From the NCBI GenBank assembly GCA_963682175.1, contig OY821772.1:20514743-20578742 (forward strand): a DNA stretch of 64,000 nt, given 5' to 3'. Both the position numbers and the translations under genes were made by a program. A model generated the notes under the pieces. It saw only the letters and a program-made list of their open reading frames with translations. It searched no databases and had not been told where the DNA came from. This document shows positions 42,920 through 54,530 of this stretch, in pieces. Position 1 is the first letter of the stretch. Every line of letters starts with the position of its first letter. Source of the DNA: Triglochin maritima. Taxonomy: Eukaryota; Streptophyta; Magnoliopsida; Alismatales; Juncaginaceae.

Positions 42920-44433
42920 TTGGGAAGCGTTCAGTGAGCATTGATTGTTGTGAGCCCCAACCCTTGTGTATTTGGGCTCCATTTCTTTCACGTATTTGTA
43001 TCCCTTCTTTAGCATCTCACAGGTTTTGAGGTAATTCGGGTTATGTCCATCAACATGACCTTGCACTTCCCTTTGTACTTCATGTTGGTGAGATCTCTCC
43101 TTTTTATGCATCAATCCATGTAGTATCTTGCTTGCATTCATTGAGGACAATGCATGAAGTAGGTGTGGGGGGGTGTTTTACGTGTGTACATAGTCGAGTC
43201 TTTTTCCTTTGATTTTGTTTTCTTTTGTTTGCATTGTTAGGGTCATGATAGTGTGCTGCATTTAATATCGATATATCTGCTTGCCATGATCCTTGGGTGA
43301 CTTGTCTTCTTTTGCTTGCCTAGTGCTTCAAAATTTTCACATTTCTTTCAAAATCTTCATGTGTTTTCGAAAGAAAATGTTTTGTGGGTTTTGCGTGTGT
43401 TTAGCATGTGCAAAACCGTTGAGAGGCAAAGTAAAAAGAAAGCTCCCAAAATTGTCTTGAACTTGATGCATTAGGATATCTAGTACGTGGCTTTAGGATT
43501 TATCGAGTCGTTAGGATGCACCCCAGTTTTCCCTTGGGGGTGAGTAATCATAGGGTTTCAGTGCTCAAACATTTAATGAAGTCCACCCTGAACCTAGTGA
43601 GTCAATAATTCGTGTCTGTTAACTTAAGGAAGTTTGTTGTAGTCAAGGACCCTCTAAATCCTGTTGTGAGACATTAGTGTAGGGGTTTTGGTTCATGTGT
43701 AGATAAGAAATAAGTGAGTAGGTGTTCTCTCTTCTCGCACGGCTCCTATCACTCGGGAAAGTAGGTCTGAGGGGACTTTGTGCCTGGTGCTTTCGAGTCA
43801 TCTGACTTGGGATGCGCCGACTGAACTCCCGTTACACGGGTGGTAGGGATTGCCCTATGTGGAGATGTGGGGAAAGGTGTACGTGATAGTGTAAGTCCTC
43901 ATGGGCAATGATGCACGGAACCTGACCCTGGGAGAATGAAGCTCCAACTAATAAAAAGTAAAAGAAAAAAAAATGTGAAAAGAAACAAAAAGAAAAAAAA
44001 ATATATAATGCAAATAAGAACCTTAATGGACTTTACACTTTGTAGCACTTGAGGATGTTGAGGTTGTCCATGTCTTTCACATAATTCCTTATTTAACTTG
44101 CACGAATGGTTCATTAGAGTAGAGGTGTGGACTGATCACCTATATAGAGTCGGCCCGTAGCATTACCGCGTCCATTGATCGACAAAATATTTCCAACGAG
44201 TCGAGGTCTAGATTGAATAATGCATCTTGTTCGGATTTTGTGGGTATATCCGCTGAAAACCCTCAGGAGACAACACTCCTCCTCCTTGGCAACAAAGAGG
44301 TTCAACGGCTTGTTGCACGTGCTAAGTGCAACCGTGATTCCTACGAAAGTGAGTTAGGATTTCTTGTTTCTCGTTTGCTTTTCTCTTTCTTTGTTTTGCT
44401 CGGTACTAGCAAAAACTTAGGTGTGGGGGTATT
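42920..44433 (+). other. C1 3' internal non-coding region
   Basis: No protein domain. It holds an internal polypurine tract (43141-43178), A-rich runs near 43950-44010, and at 44419-44433 the final tract AGGTGTGGGGGTATT. The last 200 bp are also found in D and E (GTGCAACCGTGATTCC, reversed in E). Confidence 0.8.
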
Positions 44434-45987
44434 TGATTGACATAATTTCATGCTTATATTTGTACCTTATATCCATTATCTTACACCTAAGCAATGCTAC
44501 GTGACGAGTTTTATGTTTAGTTTTCAGAAATAAAGAGGTTTGAAGAGAAGAGCCATGAAAGGACCCAAAAGCAGGAAAAAGGACCTAATTGTGAGACCTG
44601 GGGACCAAGATGCAAGGGAGAATGACCTGATCGTAAGACAGAAGGACCTAAGAGCAAAACAGGAAACTCCACACCATCATGAGGAGTATTTTGTCAATTC
44701 GATTCGGGTCGGAGATCCACTAAACAAGTTAGATGCATCCAAGACCAAGAAACACACCAAGGAAAGCCCACCAGAAGACCCAGACGGATCTAGGCTCTAT
44801 AGGCCGCCAATTGGCGGTCTGGAACCGCCAATTGGCGGTCTGGATCATGCAAGATCTGCCCCAACTTCTCCTGGACTTGTATTAGTGTTCGTTTAGGCTA
44901 TTTTTGGTATTGGTTTAGTCCCACATCGGGGGATTGTCCCCGATTAGCTTTTTCCATGCTTATAAATAGAACTCTTCACCTTCCATTGTAATGACCCATT
45001 GTTTGGTGGCATTCTCTCTACTAAGGAGTGAGCCTTGAAGCAATAACTCAAGGTGGAGAAGGATGCTACCTTCAATGTGAGTCATTGTTAATAAAAGTTT
45101 ATTTGTTTCTTTTAATCTTGTTTTGTTATGTTGTTTGTTTTGTGTGGGTTGTTTTACTTTGTTTAATTTCTTGTTTAGTAATTTTAGTATCTTAGTTAAA
45201 TGTTTTCTTTACTTAGTCTAATCAGTAGTGTAATGAGTAGTGAGTAGTTCCATCCCCATTTGGGGGGTGGAGAAATATGTGATATAATTATGTAGTGTAT
45301 TAAGTGTGTGTTATTTTTATCCATTGAGCTTTATATGATTTCCATAACCATCTAATGGATCTCCACTCTTATCTTTGATATGCTAATGCTCTTGAATGAA
45401 GCTTAGCTTATGCTTTGATTAGTGGACCTATTTTATGGGGAATGATAAGGTTAGGATATGGATGAAGTTAATATTGGAAACACAATTTGTAATGTATGTG
45501 CTCTTGTTGCCTTTACCTTAGCTAATGTCTTGTATGTTTTAATGATGTAGTGAAATCTTAATTCATGTAGAGGCATAGTAGGGTATAGTCTTTATACTTG
45601 AGTTCATGTAGCTTCATTCCAATTATTGTCTTGTATGTTTTAATGATGTAGTCTTATCTTAATTCATGTAGAGGCAAAGTTGGATGTAGTTTTATGATTT
45701 CATGCACTACATGTTGTGAGGAGCTTAATGAACACACACACACTTCTTTATGTTCACATTATTTCTCTACCCCCTTTTGGGGTTTAGTTTTATTGCTTAT
45801 CTTCATTTCCTTTTGCATTCTAGTTTAGCATTGTAGTGTAGTTTAGTGTAACCAACCTTTCTTCCCTTTCTTTACCTCTCGCCTTTGCACAAACCAAGTG
45901 TCGACACACCTCCCAGTGGACGACCCGTATTTGCCACCGCTTCAACGCGGCCGTGCACTTACGGTAGAAATATAAAACGATCAATCA
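44434..45987 (+). repeat. C1 3' LTR
   Basis: Same 1554-bp length as the 5' LTR with only scattered base differences. It ends AACGATCAATCA before GTCAA. TATA box at 44961-44968; palindromes at 44804 and 44825. Confidence 0.94.
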
Positions 45988-46021
45988 GTCAACGCCCCCA
46001 ACTAACCTACAACAGTACTTT

Positions 46022-46190
46022 CGGTCGACCAGCAAAGGGGTCCCGCTCGACCGAAAATACCCAGGACGTCTTTCTCTCGCTAAAATTACACAACCGGTCG
46101 ACCGCCCAAAGGGCATTGTTCGATCGGTGCGAGGAATTCTCCCGAAATACACTATAACTGGTCGACCGAACCCCGAACAACGGTCGACCG
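46022..46190. repeat. CGGTCGACCG cluster in F LTR, second part
   Basis: Two exact and three near-exact sites. Before the C1 insertion these were continuous with 34211-34563, so C1 landed within the cluster. Confidence 0.88.
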
Positions 46191-46654
46191 TTTACAGTTC
46201 AGAAACTGTTGTGCAGGTCCGACAAGCCAAAACGGCCTACCGTCGACCGCTCCCACTCCCACACTAATAATAGGTGAGCTTGAAAGCAAGCTTGACATAC
46301 CTTAAGGCTTGAAGAAGCCCTTGAAGAAACAACAGCGAGCGATCCACGATCCAACTCCAACTCCGGCGAACTTCCTCGACCCCGACCTCTACGACGACTC
46401 CGACGACTCCAACACTCCAACCGGAACTCCCTAGCCTCCACCAACACTGCCGCCGCGACTGAGGGAGAGAGAGGCAAGTGAGAGAGTGAAAGGCGCGAGT
46501 GAGAGAGAATGGGGAGAGAGAAAACCAAACCTTTTATATTCTCTTCCCCGAAACGATCTCAGCCGTCCATCTCAATCCTCACTAATCCACCCCTAATCAC
46601 CATTAGCACAATAAGCAAGGGTTAAGATATTACAATCCACCCTCCTTAAAAGAA

Positions 46655-47929
46655 TTTCGCCCACGAAATTAAAATCCAGCGTTTACCAAACAGCTCCGGA
46701 TACGACTTCCGGACTTCCTCCTCAACCTCCCAAGTAGCCTCTCGCTCAGAGTGATGCTGCCACCTGACCTTGACCATCGGAATGGTCCTCCTCCTGAGCT
46801 GGTGCTCCATCCGATCCACAATCTCTACCGGTCTCTCCTAAAGAGACAAATCCTGCTGGATCTCTGGAACCTCAATCTGAATCACATGAGAAGGATCTGA
46901 TACGTACTTCCTCAGCATCGAAACGTGGAAGACGTTGTGAAGACCAGAGAACTGTGGTGGCAACGCAATCCGGTAGGCGACATCTCCAACTCGGTCTAAA
47001 ATCTCGAACGGCTCAATATACCTCGGGCCGAACTTCCCCTTCTTTCCGAATCTCATCACCCCACGTGACGGTGAGATCTTCAGAATGACATGATCGCCAA
47101 CCTCAAAAATCAACACTCGCCTACGCCGATCCGCGTAGCTCTTCTGCCTGCTCTGTGCTGTCGCTAGTCGCTGCCTGATCACATCAACCTTCTCAGCATA
47201 CATCTGTATAATCTCAGGCCCGACTAACTGTCTCTCGCCTACCTCACTCCAGCACACCGGTGATCTGCAGGGTCTCCCGTACAAAGCCTCGTACGGCGCC
47301 ATCTCAATACTCGTATGGTAGCTGTTGTTTTCCAGAGTGCACGCTCTAAGCATGTCCTCTAACGTCTGAATGGTCCTCTCGGACTGACCGTCTGTCTGCG
47401 GATGAAATGTTGTACTGAACTTCAGACGAGTTCCCAGAGCCTGCTGCAAACTCCCCCAAAATCTGGAAGTGAACCTCGGATCTCGATCTGAAATGATACT
47501 CACTGGCACCCCATGTAGTCGGACGATCTCCTCAACATACAACCTCGTCAGACCCTCCAAAGGTAAAGTAGTCCGGATAGCCAGAAAGTGTGCCGACTTG
47601 GTCAGTCGATCGACTATAACCCAAATCGCGTCGTGATATCTCCTCGTCTTCGGCAAACCGGTGACGAAGTCCATCGTCACATGCTCCCATTTCCACTCAG
47701 GTAACTCTATACTCTGCATCGGTCCCGCTGGTCTCTGGTGCTCGATCTTCACCCGCTGACAAACCAAGCACCTAGTCACAAAATCAGCCACATCGCGCTT
47801 CATCCCTCTCCACCAGAAGTTCCTCTGCAGATCCTTATACATCTTCGTACTCCCCGGGTGAATGGAATACCTCGCTCTGTGTTCCTCCTCCATGATGTCA
47901 TCTCTCAACCCATCGACCTTCGGCACCTA

Positions 47930-47935
<6 letters not shown>
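46655..47935 (-). pseudogene. F integrase and chromodomain
   Basis: From 47926 the minus strand gives the HHCC zinc region ([20 protein letters not shown] and CLVCQR). The DDE core follows ([43 protein letters not shown]), then the GPY/F-like module ([18 protein letters not shown]). After a TAG at 46838-46840 the frame continues as RPVEIVDRMEHQLRRR and VKVRWQHHSEREATWE, a chromodomain that would direct integration to specific chromatin. A second TAG separates this part from RNase H at 47927-47929. Family is certain; the copy is dead. Confidence 0.93.
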
Positions 47936-49288
<1,353 letters not shown>

Positions 49289-50186
49289 TGCAGAACATTG
49301 CTTAAACGGTCGACCGGTTAGCAATAAACGGTCGACCGATCGGGCACGGTTGACCGGACATGTCTCGACCGATAACAGGGAATTTTCATCTGCTCGAACG
49401 GTCGACGGAATGTAATCGGCCGGTCGACCGAACATTGCGATGAAATAATTCCTGTTACGAACGGTCGACCGAGTTATAGAACGGTCGACCGAAACTTGGT
49501 TCGAGCGGTCGACCGGACCTCGAAACCGGTCGACCGGTTCAGACGGTTAATGCAGAATTAATTTAAGAATTAATTAGATCATGCATGGAATTGGTCCATA
49601 ATTGATTTAATTCGTGGCTAATATTATTTATTAATAAATAATGGATGGTTAGATGGAATTTTGCATGAGATCATGGGCAAGGGGTTGCACATGAATAGGT
49701 AATTTGGAGAGAGCTTATAAATACAAGCTTATTTCATTACCCCATTAATCTAATTCATTATTTCTTGTGCAAAACTTCTCTCTCCATAATTCTCCCCCAA
49801 AATCCCTTAATTCTTAAGTTTAGTTTTAGTTCTTAAGAGATCATCTTCTTAAGGGAATTAAAGAGGGGTTAGTAATTAGATTCTAAACCCTATCGGAGAT
49901 CGAGAGACTAACTTCCCTCTCTCCGATCTTGTTTAGAGTTTGGTGAATACTCGGAGGCATCCGGCGCGGCGAGAAGTATCCCCAACGTCTCCAAATCTTC
50001 AAGAAGTTTTTGAGAACTTCTAGGTATGAATTTCGGAGTCCATGTTTGTTTTAATAGAGTTTTGAAACTAGATGTTAAAACAAACCGATGCATTCATGAA
50101 ATAAATCAAAGAAAATTGTAATTGATCCTTATTATACATACAAAATTTCGAAAATAAATATGTGCAATTAAACATGAAATCCTACA
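49289..50186 (+). repeat. B3 5' LTR, 5' truncated
   Basis: It joins F RT sequence at TGCAG, a word present on both sides, and runs to GAAATCCTACA. It keeps the palindrome cluster and the TATA box (49716-49723) but has lost the first 1.1 kb. Confidence 0.87.
49307..49536. repeat. CGGTCGACCG cluster in B3 LTR
   Basis: Several exact palindromes, including 49307-49316 and 49527-49536, with GGTTGACCG and GGTCGACGG variants. Linker words match B1 and B2. Confidence 0.9.
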
Positions 50187-50187
50187 G

Positions 50188-50199
50188 TGGTATCAGAGC
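50188..50199 (+). promoter_or_regulatory. primer-binding site of B3
   Basis: TGGTATCAGAGC one base after the LTR end, as in B1. Confidence 0.93.
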
Positions 50200-51686
50200 T
50201 TAGGGTTCAATTTTCTAATGATTTGAAACTATAAATAAATTTAGTTTGCCATCTAGGGTTCGAACAATTCGATTTTCCGTTTTTCGGTCTTTAAATGTTT
50301 TGTTGGAATAATTCTTTGTAATAATTCGTTTTGAATGTTTTAAGTGGTTTAAAACATGCCATGTAATTATTAGAATTATGATTTAGACATAAGTCTAACT
50401 TGCAATAATTTCGTTTTAAGAATAAACGATTGTTTTGTAAGAGAATCAACAAAACCGATAAACTGCGGTTCGTCTTTCCTTTAGGAAATTGGATGGACAG
50501 CGGTTCAAAATTATTTTTGAACTATGGATGGATGAAAAACATTTTTAATGGATTTGAAAATGTTTTTCAAAGAATTGTTTGGGATTCTAGATGATTGATA
50601 AACTAGATAATATAGTTTATAGCGATATTGCGTGCATGGATGCTCGAGTTGTCTTTGCAGGAAATTGTGGGTTTATATGTTCCAAATCAGCAATTATGAA
50701 TGTATGTTATCATTATAATACAGGGGCTTATGTATGTAAAAGCCAAAATGCTCTCTCTCTTTCCGTCTTTTAGATAGTTGCATTTGCATATGAGAGGTTT
50801 TACATAGGACTTGCACTAGTCGGTTTTTATCGAATGTGAGGAGCATGTTTATTTTTGTAAAATCTACATCTCCGGTGCAAGAGGAAGTCGCCGTTGTAGC
50901 GCATCGATCGAAGATCAGGGATCGAGGATCGAGGATCGAAGGGAACATATAAACTCACACGATGTGGATTGTGTGAATGTTTAATTTCTGTTTTATCTTG
51001 CTATGCATGTGATGAATGTGTTGAATGTTAGGATGTGTATAATTAATAATATGCATGATGACCTAAAATTCTAAATCACATGTTAGATTGTCCAACAAAA
51101 ATTAAGAATAGTTTTCCTTCTTATTTCATCCACTAGCAGCCATTGATCGAGGGATACTCTGCTCGCCCTTAGCGGGTGATAGCTCCCTCTATCTTTGGGA
51201 ATAGTGGGAGATATAAAGGTTGTCTGTTGTTGTGCCACAATTAAAAATATGAGGTGTGTTTCACCCTAGTGAGCTCCAAGTATGTTTAGTTGTGAATACA
51301 ATGGATAAACGTATCTCGTATCAAATGAAAAATAAGTTTTCTTAACATTACCTAGAGCCCTCGCTCGGTTTTGGGAAAAAGTTTTTCTTACGAGGATAGG
51401 TCGTATTCCCTCATAATTAAAACGACAAGAGTCACAAGAGTTTGAAGATGCTAAATATTGCTAAAATTCAAAAAGGTTGTGATTAGAAAATGTTTTCTTA
51501 CCTTGATATTGTAATGTATTCGATAGCCCTTAGCTAGTCTATATTACAATTAATAGGATCTTGGATTGTTGCATTTATGGGCAAATTTTTTATTTGCAAC
51601 ATTTACATTTATGTTTGATATATGTATGCATGTGTATTAAAACATAAAATTGGCATTAAAACCTGTATGATTTATTTTGTAGAAAA
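50200..51686 (+). other. B3 leader
   Basis: The longest complete leader of family B here. It is collinear with B1 up to about 51336 and then includes the part B1 has lost. GATCGAGGATC-type short repeats near 50903-50940. No coding frame is convincing. Confidence 0.75.
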
Positions 51687-52207
51687 ATGTCGAACATCCA
51701 ACCTATCGTACGATCCATGATAGAAAAACACCATTTAGCAAATGATGGCTCAAACTTCATTAGTTGGCAACTCAAACTCAACATCGTGTTAAAGTTTGAG
51801 AAATTATCTCACATTTTGGAAGGTCCAATCCCAAAATGGAATGAGAGATTAACCGATGAAGAGAAAGAGGCTAAAGCCAAGTGGGAAGACCAAGAGAACC
51901 AAGTTCACGGTCTTATGCTAGCATCCATGGGTGACTCGCTTCAAGCGAAATACTTGGATTCAAAACCCAAGAAGACCATGGAGGCTTTATCTAAGATGTT
52001 ATTGGATAGTGCCCGAAAGGAGCGCTATAAGACCACCATCGCACTCACGAGGTGCCATATGGCGGAGGGAACATCTGTATCCATGCATTTTCTCACGATG
52101 CAAGGGTACCTTGAGAAGTTGGCAAAGCTCTCTTCACCAATGCTCGAGGACATTGCTGAAGATATGATTCTTGGCTCTCTAGCCTCGTCCTTCAAGGACT
52201 TTGTGAT
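51687..52207 (+). pseudogene. B3 gag, cut by element E
   Basis: The start is MSNIQPIVRSMIEKHHLA, chosen as the first ATG conserved with B2. The frame stays open through WQLKLNIVLKFEKLSHIL, NQVHGLMLASMGDSLQAKYL and ERYKTTIALTRCHMAEGTS to SSFKDFVI, where E begins. The rest of Gag with the zinc knuckle is gone. This is the best preserved gag N-terminus of the family. Confidence 0.9.
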
Positions 52208-53434
52208 TGATGAGAATTAAATTTATACCGCAAGTACACGGCGTCAATGAAGACGTGGCAAGTACGGGTCGAACACAAGGAGGGAGAGATTTGTTCTTTT
52301 CTGATTTCGATTAAGGAAGAGAAAGGGAGAAATATGGTTGGTTTTGAGATTTTTGATTTTTAATTATCTAACGCAAGAAACAAGAACAATTAAAACTAAA
52401 ACAAGAACAAAGAAGTGAATTCCGTTGGGTGGAGGTTTAGATTTAGGGTTTAGATTAGAGAATTCAGAAACTTATAATAAATCATGTTAGTTATGAAGCA
52501 TTACATGATAAATGATTTAACATAAACTCAAGTAATCAAAATATACTAATCACGAACTTAAAATAATAACATTCATTCATCTTCTCTTCACCCTAAATCC
52601 GTCACCTCCACCCTTTGGAAAGAGTTAGAAACTCATGGAGGGAGGGAGAAGGGATCCTAGAGGCATTACAAAAGAAAACTAAAAACAAGAAATAAAAGAC
52701 AGAATTTTATTACTCCAAAGAAAAAGACTACAAATAAAAACAACAACTAAAAACTAGGTCTAAGGACAAGGACCCTTCTACCATCGTTCTCGGGGCTATT
52801 TATAGCCGATACAAGGGATCCCAATATATAAATGGAACGTACACGCGTCAATACAGCATTGGTAAAAATTTGAGCACATGGATCGACTTTTGTGCGGCTA
52901 AATCGCCGCAATTTGTACATGAGGTGCGGCGGAATCGCAACCTTTTTGGCTCGGATTCGATCCAGATTTTTCCTGTGTGTTTATGGTATGATTTGATCCT
53001 CCTTTGCGCGTCTGGATTGATTCTTTCCATTCTTTTGAGCTCCGGATTAATTCCTTTATATATATGGAGATTCACATTGACTTTTCTTTAGATTTTCTCC
53101 ATAATAATAAAAGCTACTCGTGATTTGCAATTAGGTCCTTGACTTTTTGCAATTAAGTCCCCAGCTACTTCTGTGCTTAAGTCTTTGTTCTTTTTGTAAT
53201 TAGATCTTGAATGCTTTTATGCTTGGATACATTTCCATTTGTAACCTGATAAACTTGAACTTGGTCTTTATGATAGAAATGAGTCTTTTGCACGCGTTTA
53301 TGCTCGAGATGTGGGTAAATTGCATTCAGGTCCCTGTATTCTGTAAATAAGACTAAACACATACCTTAGTAGCATTTATTGATATAAAAGTAATCTAAAT
53401 GAAAGACATATGATGCAATGTATGCAATGCATCA
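52208..53434 (-). repeat. E 3' LTR
   Basis: Plus strand TGATGAGAATTAAATTT to ATGCAATGCATCA. It is the inverse of, and clearly related to, the D LTR. TATA on the minus strand at 52797-52804. Confidence 0.92.
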
Positions 53435-54530
53435 AATACCCCCACACCTAGATTTTGCTAGTCCATAGCAAAACAGAAAATAAGAAAAATAAAAACAGGG
53501 AAATCCTAACTCATTTTCGTAGGAATCACGGTTGCACTTAGCATGTGCAACAAGCCTTTAAACCTCCTTGTTGCCAAGGAGGACGAGTTTTGTCTCATGA
53601 GGGTTTTCAGTTGACACACCCACAAAGTCTTAATTCAACATTCCATTAATAGCTCTCAATATCCCTACCTTAACCTTATACATCTCACTTCGAATTCTTG
53701 TATGCTCATTATATGAATCTAACTCATTAAAAATATGACTTGGTCTTTGTTCCTCCAACATTCACACCACTAACCCTTCTATACATGATATCACTTAAAT
53801 TATTTTGCACGCCTCCTCTGGTGGTGAAGTATCATTCGGATCAACCATGGCATGGATCATTCTTTTAGCTTTGGGCCTTGAGTATTTTTTTTTTCTTTTC
53901 TTCCGTGATTCAACACATTTGCTTTTTGACACTTTTACCCTTTTTGCATTCGTGTAGCGAGTTTGGTCGATAATCCCGAGCTGGTAGACTAAAGTTACCG
54001 GGTTTCAAGATACCCCTACGGACCAGTGACTCAAAGGCTTGGGCTTTTGTCGTCATTTTGCAAAATGTGTTTCCTCACTTTATTCCTTCATTTTATTTTC
54101 CTCAAGGATTAATTGCTATTAGAAGTCCACACTTCCCGGTATATTTTCCTCAACCTCTGCTTTTTATCAACCACTTCAAAGATTTGATTCATCGAATTTA
54201 AGTGCATACATGTCTTAAAGGGTAATGGGTTATTTCTTTGGAACTTCGATTTATGTCATAATTTCTACAAGCAGAACTATATAATAAGGAACAAAAAATC
54301 AATGCTATTTGTACACGGGTTTTGACAGTTCAATCTTAAGCTGTCATGAAACATTGATTTTTTTTAAGGTATATTTTTTTGAAATAAAAGACAGCTATAT
54401 AGATAAATATATACATAAACACCCCCCCCCCCACACCTAAATCATGCATTGTCCTCAATGTATGCAAATATAAAGCAAATGCACTTATTACCTTGGTGAA
54501 ATGCGGTGGAAGGATGAAATTTGCTCAAAG
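53435..54530 (-). other. E 3' non-coding region
   Basis: Final polypurine tract at 53435-53449 (plus strand AATACCCCCACACCT) and internal tract with C runs at 54421-54459. The DNA between matches D 40530-41500. The slot where pol would be expected has no coding sequence. Confidence 0.8.

Larger units (their letters stand above)
34577..45987 (+). mobile_element. Athila-like non-coding element C1 containing element D
   Basis: Two LTRs of equal length (1554 bp) and a perfect GTCAA duplication bound the element. The PBS matches tRNA-Asp, as in Athila-type gypsy elements. C1's own internal DNA consists of 128 bp of leader (36131-36258) and about 1.5 kb of 3' non-coding sequence (42920-44433). No protein domain is encoded by C1 itself. 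Element D occupies 36259-42919. The near identity of the LTRs suggests a young insertion. Confidence 0.9.
33440..46634 (-). repeat. F 3' LTR, interrupted by C1
   Basis: The LTR starts TGTAATATCTTAACCC (minus strand at 46634) and ends CGTTACA (plus-strand TGTAACG at 33440). Excluding C1 and one target duplication it is about 1.78 kb. It carries a CG-rich minisatellite and two parts of a CGGTCGACCG cluster on either side of C1. A TATA-like AT run lies near 33530. Confidence 0.87.

Noticed and set aside
34577..45987. Endogenous pararetrovirus
   Set aside because: Paired LTRs, target duplication and tRNA-Asp-type PBS show an LTR retrotransposon; no movement or coat protein motif.
46199..46528. 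109-codon minus-strand frame, Ser/Arg-rich
   Set aside because: It lies within the F LTR and has no recognisable motif.
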